A stretch of 35,570 nucleotides of DNA from Candidatus Dojkabacteria bacterium UBA2022 (GCA_002335495.1 DDBW01000004.1:1-35570), one strand, 5' to 3'; shown: positions 22,144-31,005, counted from the stretch's first letter. Notes: generated by a model not told the origin, from the letters alone. Numbers and translations: made by a program.

Positions 22144-22979
22144 TCTAATCTCCCAATTTTCTTTGAGTTTAGCCTAATAAATCGATAGAAAGAATATCCT
22201 AGACCGGCTATTACAATAGTTGTAAACGCCAGTTTTTTAAATTTTGTCTTTCGTTTGATATCGTAAAGCTTCATCAGATCGCTGTCTTCTATTTCTACGG
22301 CGTTTGAAATATATTGATGGATGCTGCCAGTGGTAAGGATTTCTTTGGTCATAGAAGTATATTTCTTTAAACCTGCGATGAGATCTTTATTCTTTTGAAA
22401 CTGAGTTGGAGCACTTAATTCATCAATATGTATTGTGTTTATTTTCAGCCCTAATCGGAGGTATTCATTATTGAGGACTCTTTCAACTCCATATCTTTCC
22501 GATCCTTTTAGGTCTATTTTCTTAAAATCTTCTTTCCAGAAAGCTCTCTGTCCACTTAATGGCCTGCTTGCAAAGAACGATATTGGGCCTAGTATCCCGG
22601 AATCATCACTACCAGCCGCTAGCATAGTCATTGAATAGCTCCCATTGAGGACAGGAGCTATGAGGATATCAATATGTTCATGTTTAAGGGTTTGGAGGTC
22701 TGCATCAATCATTACAATTAAATCGCCTTTTGCAATCTTTACCCCTAACTTTATTGCATTTGATTTTCCTTTGTTCACAGCAAGATTTTTATACTTAAAT
22801 CTGGATTTCCCTTTTAGGAAGGATTTAATTATTTTGTGGGTTGAGTCTGTAGATGCGTCATTAATTACAATAATTTCAGCGAAAAAAGGGTAGGTACTTA
22901 CCTGAGTTAAGACTTTTTCTATATTTTCTTCTTCATTATGTGCAGGAACTATACAGGAAATTTTTATTTTCTTTGTCAT
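22140..22979 (-). CDS. Family 2 glycosyltransferase with C-terminal membrane helix
   Basis: 279 residues. The GT-A fold start CIVPAHNEEENI (9-20), VINDASTDST (38-47) and the metal-binding DAD (92-94, in MIDADLQ) mark a GT2 enzyme using a nucleotide-sugar. A hydrophobic segment near 250-268 (AFTTIVIAGLGYSFY) suggests tethering to the membrane; polyprenyl-phosphate sugar transfer is a possible role, not shown. ATG 22977-22979 is one base after the ung stop, so it is the last gene of pepF-ung-GT2 on the minus strand. The stop overlaps typA by 4 nt. Confidence 0.88.
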   Translation of the reverse strand: MTKKIKISCIVPAHNEEENIEKVLTQVSTYPFFAEIIVINDASTDSTHKIIKSFLKGKSRFKYKNLAVNKGKSNAIKLGVKIAKGDLIVMIDADLQTLKHEHIDILIAPVLNGSYSMTMLAAGSDDSGILGPISFFASRPLSGQRAFWKEDFKKIDLKGSERYGVERVLNNEYLRLGLKINTIHIDELSAPTQFQKNKDLIAGLKKYTSMTKEILTTGSIHQYISNAVEIEDSDLMKLYDIKRKTKFKKLAFTTIVIAGLGYSFYRFIRLNSKKIGRLD

Positions 22980-22980
22980 G

Positions 22981-23643
22981 TTACCAGTTAATTGCTTTTA
23001 AGTTATTTTTAGTCAAGTATGAATTTGTCTTGCTAAATGGTTTGCTGCCGAAAAAACCTCTATCTGCAGAGAACGGAGATGGGTGAGGGGATTCAATCAC
23101 AAAATGCTTATTTCTATCAATAACCTCGCCTTTCTTTTTGGCGTATGCTCCCCAAAGTATAAATACCACATTCTCTTTTCTATCAGATATCTGTTTTATA
23201 ACTGCGTCTGTAAATTTCTCCCACCCTTTACCTTGATGTGAATTTGGGGTGGATTTCTGGACTGTAAGAGTGGCATTAAGTAGTAACACCCCTTGTTTTG
23301 ACCACCTTTCAAGATTTCCTGAATTCGGAGGGTTAATCCCTAGGTCACTTTTGAGCTCTTTGTATATATTAATCAGTGATGGGGGTATTCTTATCCCATC
23401 ATTTACTGAAAAGGAAAGTCCATTGGCCTGTCCTTCTCCGTGATATGGATCCTGTCCAATAATTACAACCTTTACATCATTAAATGAACAGAGGTTAAAT
23501 GCATTAAATATTTTATCTGCAGGTGGAAAAATTCTCTTACTTTTATACTCTTCTTTTACAAAGCTTGCCAGCTTGAGAAAGTACTCTTGGTTAAACTCCT
23601 CATTTAGAACCTCCTTCCAGCTTTGTTCTATTTTTACCTCCAT
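22981..23643 (-). CDS. ung: Uracil-DNA glycosylase (family 1)
   Basis: UNG removes uracil from DNA to start base-excision repair. 220 residues with GQDPYHGEGQANGLSFSV (catalytic D65 in 63-68, water-activating loop) and the minor-groove loop HPSPFS (187-192, H187). Length and start match the family. It lies between pepF (stop 2 nt before this start) and the GT2 gene (1 nt after), so it is co-transcribed from upstream of pepF. No separate promoter is seen in its 5' end. Confidence 0.97.
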   Translation of the reverse strand: MEVKIEQSWKEVLNEEFNQEYFLKLASFVKEEYKSKRIFPPADKIFNAFNLCSFNDVKVVIIGQDPYHGEGQANGLSFSVNDGIRIPPSLINIYKELKSDLGINPPNSGNLERWSKQGVLLLNATLTVQKSTPNSHQGKGWEKFTDAVIKQISDRKENVVFILWGAYAKKKGEVIDRNKHFVIESPHPSPFSADRGFFGSKPFSKTNSYLTKNNLKAINW

Positions 23644-23645
23644 GG

Positions 23646-25448
23646 TTATATTTTCCCCAACTTTTTAGCTAGTTCCTCCGTTTCGTCCAGTAGCTTCTCT
23701 ACTTTCGCAATACCTTTGTTCCAAAACTCCTTTGTTGTTACATCTAATCCTAATGATTTAAAGATATCCAAAGGTGACATCTCCCCACCTTTGCTTAGAA
23801 AGTCCTTAACCAGGTTTATATTCTCATGGTTCTCTTTCACCATATCCTGCAGGGCTTTTGACACTAGTAGTCCGCTGGCATATGAATATACGTAGAAGAA
23901 ATATCTGAAGTGGCCAACATACTCCCACCAGTTTTCACATCCTTCTTCGTAGGAGACGGCATCTCCCAGGTACGATTTCATGTGTTTTATGAATAACTCT
24001 CCTATTTCTTTTTCTGATAGATATCCTTTTTCTTTAGCTATTACATGTAGCTCCTGCTCGAATTTGTAGAAAGCAATCTGTCTGAATATGGAAGCAACGT
24101 CACCATCCAGCTTCTTTATCATTATGGTAAGCCTATCTTCTTGTGATAGCCCCTCTGCAATCTCTTCAATGGCAAAGTCTTCAAAAAAGGTGCTTGCAAC
24201 TTCAGCCGTACTTTTTGAGCTAGTATAGTTAAGCTCGCTGCAGTTTCTCTGCATAAGTACATGGTTCACTCCATGTCCTAGCTCATGAGCTAGAGTTGTT
24301 ACGTCGTGTACTTCCTCTGTATGGTTTAAGAGGATGTAAATAGGGTGGGTAGAAAGAGAGATTGAACAGAATGCTCCTCCTCTTTTCCCTTTCTGGGGAA
24401 ATACATCGACTCTCTTTTCATCAAAGAATGCTTTTACAATATTGTATAACTCTGAATCAAGTTTCTGGTATAGGTTTAGTACAATCTCCTTTGCCTCTTG
24501 ATAGCTATACTTTCGATCATAGCTTCCAACTGTTAGCATTCTCTCGTTATACTTCAGCTTCTTTTTACCAAGGAGCTTTGCTTTAAGGGCATAGTACCTT
24601 TGTGATATATCAAATCTTTCCGTTACTGCTTCAAGTAGGGGATCTACAAATTCAGGGGTAATATCGTCGGAAAGAAGTCGCTCCTCATCGGCTCGTTTAA
24701 ACCCTCTTATCTCGTCTATATTCCTCTTGTACTCAAGAACAGTATTCAACTCTTTTGTCGCTACAGGCATCCATTTTCTGAGGATCTCGTTAACCAGATT
24801 AGTCGCATTATCTCGAGTTGCTTCATCCTTATGGGTGGTGGCAATATTTAACAGGGAATCTAGACCTAACTTTTTCTTTTCTCCATCTACCGTTATATTT
24901 CTTTCTTCCGCGTATAAAAATTCCTCTGTCATATCCGTCCAGTTACTGTGCGAAGTTTTTGTAGTTATGAGAAGTACTTTTTCTACGTCTTCACTTAATA
25001 AATATTTGGCCTCTGAGAATAGTTTCTCTAGATAGTGTTTATATTTTGAAAGGGGGGCGTAATCGAGAAACTTCTTCTGTTCTTTTTCAGGTATTTTTGA
25101 GATTCTATATGTAAAAAATTGCACCTTATTCATCTGTTTATTCATAAGGTCATTATGAATATTTTGAGAGGCTTTAAGGTCTGTGTTTATGGAATCTTGG
25201 GAGGTTCTTAGAAATAGATAGGCTTCCTCATGGCTTAGAAGTCCATTATTAAGAATCATCTGTTCGTACTCTGTTATGGCTTGAAGTAATGTTTTAGGGT
25301 CTTTTAAATACTTCTCATTTTTCTCCCACTTATTAACGAAGGCATTTAGTATTGTTTCTGCACTTTTTCTATCCTCAATTATTTTAGGATCATTATCGGA
25401 TTTATAGAGTGCGGATAGGTCCCATGTCTCTTGGTTTATTGATTTCAT
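23646..25448 (-). CDS. pepF: Oligoendopeptidase F (M3B metallopeptidase)
   Basis: PepF cleaves short peptides in the cytoplasm for recycling. 600 residues, the standard length. The zinc site is HELGH (388-392) in TLAHELGHGVNHVL, with the third ligand E416 in STAEVASTFFE. The N-terminal helical half (oligopeptidase F domain) and the C-terminal ENWWEYVGHFRYFFYVYSYASG signature region are both present (quoted here as positions about 520-545). It is first gene of a minus-strand pepF-ung-GT2 operon. The 81 bp divergent gap to 25530 must hold its promoter, but no single -10 stands out on that strand. Confidence 0.96.
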   Translation of the reverse strand: MKSINQETWDLSALYKSDNDPKIIEDRKSAETILNAFVNKWEKNEKYLKDPKTLLQAITEYEQMILNNGLLSHEEAYLFLRTSQDSINTDLKASQNIHNDLMNKQMNKVQFFTYRISKIPEKEQKKFLDYAPLSKYKHYLEKLFSEAKYLLSEDVEKVLLITTKTSHSNWTDMTEEFLYAEERNITVDGEKKKLGLDSLLNIATTHKDEATRDNATNLVNEILRKWMPVATKELNTVLEYKRNIDEIRGFKRADEERLLSDDITPEFVDPLLEAVTERFDISQRYYALKAKLLGKKKLKYNERMLTVGSYDRKYSYQEAKEIVLNLYQKLDSELYNIVKAFFDEKRVDVFPQKGKRGGAFCSISLSTHPIYILLNHTEEVHDVTTLAHELGHGVNHVLMQRNCSELNYTSSKSTAEVASTFFEDFAIEEIAEGLSQEDRLTIMIKKLDGDVASIFRQIAFYKFEQELHVIAKEKGYLSEKEIGELFIKHMKSYLGDAVSYEEGCENWWEYVGHFRYFFYVYSYASGLLVSKALQDMVKENHENINLVKDFLSKGGEMSPLDIFKSLGLDVTTKEFWNKGIAKVEKLLDETEELAKKLGKI

Positions 25449-25505
25449 TAACTCAGGTATTCAGCTTAGATATACAATGATACTAGGTACAAAATATTAG
25501 GGCAA

Positions 25506-25514
25506 TGATATAAT
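25506..25514 (+). promoter_or_regulatory. Extended -10 (TGATATAAT) upstream of the sigma-like gene
   Basis: TG 25506-25507 and TATAAT 25509-25514. ATG 25530 follows after 15 nt, so the leader is only about 8-9 nt. The box lies in a near-palindrome (ATGATATAATCAT) and may also serve the other strand. Confidence 0.5.
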
Positions 25515-25529
25515 CATATAGTTAATGTA

Positions 25530-26321
25530 ATGGGCTTGTTTATGAGGCTTAATCGAAATCCCGAAATCTTTCTCAAAGAGAATACTTCTCCAAGTATAGT
25601 TGTTGCAGCTGCTGAGTTTCTTAATCCTGCGCTTTTTGAAAGAAATGATTACGCAAGATCTTATGCTTTTCTAGCAGAATATGTGCCTTTTGAGACCGCT
25701 CTTACAGTTAATGAGTTTAATGATTACTATTATCAGGCGATTGGAGGGGCTCCATATAAGATGGATGAAATGGTTCGTAGAGCTTTACCGAGAGTAATAC
25801 ATATTGCAAACAAGTTTTATGCTGAAGTCTCAGGCAATTTTTCTGCCTATGATGTATTCTCAACTGTTTATACAGAGTATCAGTATACATTTTTTGAGAT
25901 GGTAGCAAAGCGTGGTCCGTACGATGATCCATATGTATCACACTTTAGTGCTCTAAATACTCAATTGAAAAAATCCTTTGATTTAAATATAGATGATAAC
26001 GGAGTTGTCTATTCGAACCCTTCAATTGCGGTTGAACGCGAGTATTTCGATATTCATTCTCTACATCAACTTTATCGCGAGTTTATGGATGTAGACCCCG
26101 AAGATATTAGACTCCAAATTACAAAAGCATGTATCAAGGGTTCTCGTAACAGTTTTCATGATTTCGTAATTCTTTATCTTTCCGAGGTTGTTAACCTTAG
26201 TGGAAGAGAAATTGGTGAATTTCTTAATAGAGGAGGCTCCACTGCTATAAATGCAAGGCTTGCAAAGATTAAAGGGAATATCCTCTATCATTGGAGAAGC
26301 CATGCCTATAATATCTCGTAA
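25530..26321 (+). CDS. Hypothetical protein, possibly a divergent sigma-70-like factor
   Basis: 263 residues. A segment at about 80-125 (MVRRALPRVIHIANKFY and on to SAYDVFSTVY) resembles sigma-70 region 2 (the R-L-V-x-x-I-A-x-K-Y type helix followed by a D-L/V-x-x-x-Y helix). The C-terminal part (about 210-255: ILYLSEVVNLSGREIGEFL, then GGSTAINARLAKIKG) has the shape of a region 4 helix-turn-helix. The first 60 residues and the middle (130-190) are unfamiliar. Both similarities are by eye and weak, so a transcription regulator or phage-like HTH protein is the alternative. It stands alone before the ileS T-box leader. Confidence 0.4.
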   Translation: MGLFMRLNRNPEIFLKENTSPSIVVAAAEFLNPALFERNDYARSYAFLAEYVPFETALTVNEFNDYYYQAIGGAPYKMDEMVRRALPRVIHIANKFYAEVSGNFSAYDVFSTVYTEYQYTFFEMVAKRGPYDDPYVSHFSALNTQLKKSFDLNIDDNGVVYSNPSIAVEREYFDIHSLHQLYREFMDVDPEDIRLQITKACIKGSRNSFHDFVILYLSEVVNLSGREIGEFLNRGGSTAINARLAKIKGNILYHWRSHAYNIS

Positions 26322-26345
26322 TACCTTACATCTCATATTGTATTT

Positions 26346-26354
26346 TGATATAAT
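26346..26354 (+). promoter_or_regulatory. Extended -10 (TGATATAAT) of the ileS leader
   Basis: TG 26346-26347 and TATAAT 26349-26354, with CTTACA (26325-26330) as a possible -35 at an 18 bp spacer. The start near 26361 gives a leader of about 220 nt containing the T-box. Confidence 0.6.
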
Positions 26355-26360
26355 CACTAA

Positions 26361-26560
26361 TACTAAGATCCAGCATCACTGGGGAGTATCAGAAAGAAAA
26401 CCGCAAGGTGAGTAGAATCTGACAGGAGTCTCTGTATAAAAAGACAAAACCATATATTGTGGTTGAGAAAAAGTGAGGGTGGTACCGTGTATTACCTTTT
26501 TGTAATTCACCCCTCTTTAGAGTTTGAGATAATTCTCAGGTTCTAAAGAGGGGTTTTTGT
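26361..26560 (+). promoter_or_regulatory. T-box riboswitch (Ile), compact Stem I, transcriptional
   Basis: The T-box core GAGGGTGGTACCGTG is at 26475-26489. Antiterminator: GGG (26477-26479) with CCC (26511-26513), bulge TGGTACC (26480-26486), GTG (26487-26489) with CAC (26508-26510). The bulge base after TGG is T, pairing with discriminator A73 of tRNA-Ile. The specifier candidate is ATC at 26417-26419, after AGTAG (26411-26415) and a GCAA tetraloop (26403-26406) closed by ACC/GGT; this order repeats in the aspS leader. Uncharged tRNA-Ile should allow readthrough into ileS. Other ATC triplets occur nearby, so the specifier rests on alignment with the Asp leader. Confidence 0.85.
26510..26558 (+). 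terminator. Terminator arm of the ileS T-box
   Basis: A perfect 12 bp stem (26510-26521 with 26542-26553: CCCCTCTTTAGA/TCTAAAGAGGGG), an inner TGAGA/TCTCA stem, and five T at 26554-26558. The 5' arm shares CCCC with the antiterminator. Confidence 0.9.
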
Positions 26561-26583
26561 ATTTTAATTAATAACATACTGTT

Positions 26584-29502
26584 ATGAGTAAAGTTGAGTG
26601 GGGAAAGAAATTACAAGAGATGAATAATCTCAATACTGTTCAGTCAGAAAAAGATATTTTAGCCAGTTGGGAGCAAAACGACATTCTTAGGAAATCTATT
26701 GAACAAAGACCGGATGATAAGACCTTCACTTTCTACGACGGTCCGATTACAGCCAACAATAAACCTCACTACGGTCATGCTCTAACAATGGTTATTAAAG
26801 ACATTATCCCTCGATACTGGACCATGAAAGGATATAAGGTAATGAGAAGTTTGGGCTGGGATTGTCAGGGAATTCCTGTAGAGTATGAAGTTGAGAAGAA
26901 ACTTGGTTTCCAGCATAAAAAGGATATTGAGGATTATGGAGTTGATAAATTTAACCAACTTTGTCGAGAATCCGTAGAAACATACCAGAAAGATATCTTC
27001 GATCTAACCAAGCGAATGGGAAGAATGGTTAACAGTGATGAGGAGTTTGCAACGATGGATCCTTGGTATATTGAGAGCGTGTGGTGGTCACTAAAAGAGT
27101 TGTACAATAAAGACCTGTTATACCAGGGCTTTAAGGTTGTTCCATACTCCACTCGAGCTGGGTCTACTCTATCCAACTCTGAGGTTGCCCTTGGAGGATA
27201 TAAGGAAATAGTGGATCCTGCGGTTACCATAAAGTTTAAAGTGAAAGGGGAGGATGATAAATACTTCTTGGCGTGGACAACCACTCCATGGACTCTTCCT
27301 GGTAACCTTCTTCTTGCAGTTAAAGAAGATGCAGATTATGTAGAGGTAGAGTATGAGGATAATGATTATATAGTCGCAAGAGATCTTGTTGAGAAAGTTT
27401 TTGAGGGGAAGGAGTATGAGCTGGATGACGACGAGTACAAGGGTCGCGACCTTGTTGGTATGGAATATGAACCTCTTTTTGACTACTACCTAGATAGAAA
27501 GGAACAGGGAGCTTTTAAAGTTGTTGCTGCAGATCATGTGACTCTTGATGATGGTACAGGTATTGTTCACCAAGCTCCTTACGGAGAAGATGACTTTGCT
27601 TTAATGAACGGCATGGGTATTAAGATGTTTGATTACCTCGACGATACAGGTAATTTTGTAGAACCAATCTCTGAATACGCCGGGATGTTCTATAAAAAAG
27701 CCAATCCGGTAATCATGGAGAATCTTAAGGAGAGAGGTCTCCTTTTTGCTTCATCTGACTATACTCACAGAATGCCTATGTGTTGGAGAACAGATACACC
27801 TTTAATCTATAAGCCAGTAAAGAGCTGGTATGTGAGGGTTACAAAGATTATGGAAAATATGGTTAAAGAGAATAATGAGGTTCACTGGGTTCCTAATCAT
27901 ATTAGAGGTGGGAGATTTGGAAAGTGGTTGGAAGGAGCTAGAGATTGGGCGTTAAGTCGAAAGAGATATTGGGGAACTCCGCTTCCTGTATGGGAGTGTG
28001 ATAAATGCGAACATGCTGAGGTACTAGGATCTTTTGAAGAGATTAAGGCTAAGTCAGGGGTTGAGATAACTGACCCACACAAGCCATTTATCGATGAGGT
28101 TGTTTATAAGTGCTCTGAGTGCGAAGGCCAGATGCACAGGGTCTCAGATGTTATTGACGTTTGGTATGACTCAGGTGCAATGCCATTTGCCAGATTGCAC
28201 TATCCATTTGAAAATAAAGAGCTTTTTGAAAAGAAGTTCCCAGCAGAGTTTATAGCAGAAGGTATTGATCAAACCCGAGGTTGGTTTTATACCCTCCACG
28301 TTCTTGGAAGCGCTCTGTTTGGAAGCAAGGCTTTTAAGAATGTTGTTGTAAACGGATTGGTCTTGGCTAAAGACGGTGCAAAGATGTCTAAGAGTAAGCG
28401 AAACTATACTGATGTAAACATTGTTTTAGATCAGTTTGGAGGGGATCTGCTTCGTCTGTACTTCCTTAACTCCCCAATTGTGCATGCCATTGATGTCGCA
28501 TTTGACGAGAAATACCTCAAGGAGGTTAATGCAGCCTTTGTTCTACCTCTGTGGAACTCGGTTAAATACTTTGTTAACTACGCGAATGTACATGATATGC
28601 AGGATTTTAAGGATGTACCACCAACCGTTACTCATATGATGGACCGATGGGTACTTCTTAGATTTAATGATATGGTTAACGCAGTCCGAGAGAATATGGA
28701 TAAGTATAACCTGCAGAAGGGAACAGCTCCGCTATTTTCGTTCGTTGATGAACTCTCTAGATGGTACATTAGAGGTTCTAGAGATAGATTTGTAAGCGGA
28801 GATAGGGAGGCTTTTGATACTTTGTACTATGTGTTAATAAACTTTGCGAAGGTGCTTGCTCCATTTGCTCCGTTTTTGGCAGAAAGAATCTACTCCGTGC
28901 TTGCCACTGAGGGTATGAAGGAATCGGTTCATCTAACAGACTACCCTACTAGTGTCGCGCTAACTGACAAGCAGAAGTTCGAGCTTAGAAGTATGGATGC
29001 CGTAAGAAGTCTCTCCAGTTTGGGACAGAGTGTTCGAGTTGATAATGCTCTAAAACTTCGACAGCCTCTTGCAAGGATGAAAGTAGAAGGGATTGATCTT
29101 GCAAAAGAGTATCAGAATATTCTTCTTGATGAATTAAATGTAAAAGAAGTCTATGATGGAGATATTTCAGGTGAGGGTTGGGTATCTGCTGAAAATAATG
29201 GATATAAGCTTCATCTTTATACCGTTCTTTCAGATGATTTGAAGAAAGAAGGAATGTATCGTGAGTTTGCTAGAGGGGTACAGAACGCTAGAAAAGAGGG
29301 AGGTTTGGTTGTGGGCGAGAGCGTTGGTCTCGTTCTTTTTACAGAATCTGACTCTTTGAAGGATCTTGTTCAGGAGTTTGAGTCCAACCTAATGACTGAC
29401 GTCACAGCTTCTTCTGTTGATTGGGTTGATGAATCACAAGATGGTATGATATCTTTGGAAGTTGACGGGAACACCGTACTTCTAAAATTTGATAGAAAAT
29501 AA
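26584..29502 (+). CDS. ileS: Isoleucyl-tRNA synthetase
   Basis: 972 residues, class I. The HIGH motif is PHYGH (61-65) after FYDGPITANN; KMSKS is at 600-604 (K-M-S-K-S). The CP1 editing domain is present between (including TWTTTPWTLPGN-type AWTTTPWTLPG and the DDGTGIVHQAPYGEDD region). Two CxxC pairs (472/475 and 510/513) lie before KMSKS, a zinc-binding insertion as in some larger IleRS forms. The C-terminal anticodon domain ends in a low-complexity VDWVDESQDG region. Transcription is controlled by the T-box terminator upstream. No Shine-Dalgarno is evident before ATG 26584. Confidence 0.97.
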   Translation: MSKVEWGKKLQEMNNLNTVQSEKDILASWEQNDILRKSIEQRPDDKTFTFYDGPITANNKPHYGHALTMVIKDIIPRYWTMKGYKVMRSLGWDCQGIPVEYEVEKKLGFQHKKDIEDYGVDKFNQLCRESVETYQKDIFDLTKRMGRMVNSDEEFATMDPWYIESVWWSLKELYNKDLLYQGFKVVPYSTRAGSTLSNSEVALGGYKEIVDPAVTIKFKVKGEDDKYFLAWTTTPWTLPGNLLLAVKEDADYVEVEYEDNDYIVARDLVEKVFEGKEYELDDDEYKGRDLVGMEYEPLFDYYLDRKEQGAFKVVAADHVTLDDGTGIVHQAPYGEDDFALMNGMGIKMFDYLDDTGNFVEPISEYAGMFYKKANPVIMENLKERGLLFASSDYTHRMPMCWRTDTPLIYKPVKSWYVRVTKIMENMVKENNEVHWVPNHIRGGRFGKWLEGARDWALSRKRYWGTPLPVWECDKCEHAEVLGSFEEIKAKSGVEITDPHKPFIDEVVYKCSECEGQMHRVSDVIDVWYDSGAMPFARLHYPFENKELFEKKFPAEFIAEGIDQTRGWFYTLHVLGSALFGSKAFKNVVVNGLVLAKDGAKMSKSKRNYTDVNIVLDQFGGDLLRLYFLNSPIVHAIDVAFDEKYLKEVNAAFVLPLWNSVKYFVNYANVHDMQDFKDVPPTVTHMMDRWVLLRFNDMVNAVRENMDKYNLQKGTAPLFSFVDELSRWYIRGSRDRFVSGDREAFDTLYYVLINFAKVLAPFAPFLAERIYSVLATEGMKESVHLTDYPTSVALTDKQKFELRSMDAVRSLSSLGQSVRVDNALKLRQPLARMKVEGIDLAKEYQNILLDELNVKEVYDGDISGEGWVSAENNGYKLHLYTVLSDDLKKEGMYREFARGVQNARKEGGLVVGESVGLVLFTESDSLKDLVQEFESNLMTDVTASSVDWVDESQDGMISLEVDGNTVLLKFDRK

Positions 29503-29503
29503 A

Positions 29504-29773
29504 ATGCAAAGAGGGATACTTACGCTTACAAAGGATGAACTTAAAGCCTTACTTCAAGTCTTCGATGTGACTAAGTATCCCGAAATGCATTTGGTTAATA
29601 AATTGCAGGCGGCAATGGATTCGCAGATTGATCCAGTTTCTTTAGAAATATCTGAGGATGAGCTTGAAGTTATGAATGATGAGTTTGCAATTCCTTCTCC
29701 AAGTGAACCTGAATCTATGAAAGGAGTTCGTCAGAAGTTTACTACTTTGATGATGAATTTTAGGGGGATTTAG
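29504..29773 (+). CDS. Small hypothetical protein downstream of ileS
   Basis: About 89 residues, unrecognised. Mixed helical pattern: LTKDELKALLQVFDVTKYPEMH then an acidic middle (EISEDELEVMNDEF) and basic tail. No membrane segment. ATG 29504 lies one base after the ileS stop; a TTG at 29489 is less likely. Its stop TAG interlocks with the convergent carD stop in the four bases TTAG (29770-29773), which supports its being a real gene. Function unknown. Confidence 0.6.
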   Translation: MQRGILTLTKDELKALLQVFDVTKYPEMHLVNKLQAAMDSQIDPVSLEISEDELEVMNDEFAIPSPSEPESMKGVRQKFTTLMMNFRGI

Positions 29774-30297
29774 TAGGTTTCTATCTCATCTACCTGCATT
29801 CCGGTGGCCTTCTCGAATTTGATTAAGGCTTTTTCCATGCTTGTTCCTGCAGATACTGCCATTTCAGCAATAATATTGTCTATGGAATTCTTTATATGCT
29901 TATCAATACTTACTGGTATAAGTCGACCTTCAGTATCCCTTTGCTTCTTAATACTGTTACAGTACTGAATAATCTGTACATACGAATCTATATCACCTTT
30001 GCCCTCCAAATCATTTAACATTGTAATTAACTGATTAAAGTCAGAAGTTTTAGGCTTCATGTTTTTTGTCTTTTTTAGGAGGGCAATCTTCTCTATAATT
30101 TCTTTCTCTTTTAGAACCGACCTTATACCTAATCTGTCGATATTCTCAATTGGTGCAGATATCGTTAGAGGAGAATTAATAAACTCAAATTCATAGTACT
30201 CTTTCTGCTGGCCAGCAAATTCTATTACTTTCTGTGATTTAACCCAGCCCGCCCCATGTGAAGGGTAGAATACTTTTGATTGGAGTTTTAATTCCAT
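29770..30297 (-). CDS. carD: CarD/CdnL-family transcription regulator
   Basis: CarD-type proteins bind the RNA polymerase beta lobe through a Tudor-like domain (shared with TRCF/Mfd) and stabilise open promoter complexes. 175 residues: the RNAP-interaction domain at about 5-60 (KVFYPSHGAGWVKSQK then EFINSPLTISAPIENI and DRLGIRSV), followed by an all-helical C-terminal domain (about 65-170), as in CdnL. The conserved YPxHGxG start is intact. A minus-strand TGTTATAAT lies about 32 nt before the start codon. It may matter for the A/T-rich promoters seen in this window, though that is inference. Confidence 0.88.
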   Translation of the reverse strand: MELKLQSKVFYPSHGAGWVKSQKVIEFAGQQKEYYEFEFINSPLTISAPIENIDRLGIRSVLKEKEIIEKIALLKKTKNMKPKTSDFNQLITMLNDLEGKGDIDSYVQIIQYCNSIKKQRDTEGRLIPVSIDKHIKNSIDNIIAEMAVSAGTSMEKALIKFEKATGMQVDEIETY

Positions 30298-30329
30298 GTG
30301 GATATTTAAAGATATATTTATATAGTGTA

Positions 30330-30338
30330 ATTATAACA
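30330..30338 (-). promoter_or_regulatory. Extended -10 (TGTTATAAT) upstream of carD
   Basis: On the minus strand TG (30338-30337), T, then TATAAT (30335-30330), 32 nt before ATG 30297. A second TATA-like stretch (TATATAAA) lies closer to the gene, so the exact start is uncertain. Confidence 0.45.
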
Positions 30339-30370
30339 TTTTTATGAAGCCTCGTCGATTAATTAAAACA

Positions 30371-30931
30371 TTAGTTGGTGTACTTGGCTTTAATCTTTTC
30401 CATGTTTGTGAACTCTTTTAGTAACTCATCTCTTTCCTCTTCATTCTCAGCTGTTGAATCTCTCCACTTACCCATGTTATCTCTTTTTATTGAACCTATC
30501 TTCCCGTTATCACTTCTAAAGAACATTTCTAGTTTGCTATCCTGTCTCCATTGCGTTGTTGCTATCATTATAACTGTTTGGTCCTCTAAAAAGATGGTTA
30601 GTGTGTCTAGTTTACTGTCGTAGATTAGGTGCTTCATCCTAAAATCATTTCTGAATTGGTGCTCATCCCTTCCGGATACTTTCAGCATCTCAGAGATAGG
30701 ATTTTCCTGATCGCGTGATCTATGTTTCTTTTCCCCTTCTATATCGTAGGGTAGGTTTTGAATTGCCACTCCCACTTTTATAGACGCTTCGTAGTTGCTA
30801 ATCTCTTCTATTTTAGTATCCACTATCTCCCTTACCTGTGGAGATATTTTCCCTTCCCTTGCTCTTTGAGGATCCCCGGTAAAGCCGTGTGTTAGAATTT
30901 CATAATCTACATAGTATCTGTCGAGTTCCAT
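30371..30931 (-). CDS. Hypothetical protein
   Basis: 186 residues, soluble, charged, no family recognised. It has an N-terminal YYVDYEILTHGFTGDP stretch, a polar middle (EKKHRSRDQEN) and a core with alternating hydrophobic strands (LDTLTIFLEDQTVIMIAT, WRQDSKLEMFF) resembling a small beta domain, then an acidic helical tail. No signal peptide. The start ATG 30929-30931 has TGGTAATAT 5 nt upstream on the minus strand. It is divergent from umuD and may be read into carD 73 bp downstream. Confidence 0.6.
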   Translation of the reverse strand: MELDRYYVDYEILTHGFTGDPQRAREGKISPQVREIVDTKIEEISNYEASIKVGVAIQNLPYDIEGEKKHRSRDQENPISEMLKVSGRDEHQFRNDFRMKHLIYDSKLDTLTIFLEDQTVIMIATTQWRQDSKLEMFFRSDNGKIGSIKRDNMGKWRDSTAENEEERDELLKEFTNMEKIKAKYTN

Positions 30932-30936
30932 GTCCT

Positions 30937-30945
30937 ATATTACCA
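30937..30945 (-). promoter_or_regulatory. Extended -10 (TGGTAATAT), leaderless type
   Basis: On the minus strand TGG then TAATAT (30942-30937), 5 nt before ATG 30931. The -10 matches the consensus at 4 of 6 positions. Confidence 0.4.
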
Positions 30946-30976
30946 CATTACCCCCTAGTCAATCACTATGCATATA

Positions 30977-31005
30977 TTGACGTTAATGAGATCCGTATAT
31001 ATAGT
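30977..31005 (+). promoter_or_regulatory. umuDC promoter
   Basis: -35 TTGACG (30977-30982), 17 bp spacer, -10 TATAGT (31000-31005). The predicted start near 31012 gives a leader of about 20 nt to ATG 31033. Confidence 0.6.

Noticed and set aside
25882..25888. Another AGTATAC copy
   Set aside because: It lies inside the coding sequence at 25530-26321, far from a promoter, so it is taken as chance; it shows the motif alone is not specific.
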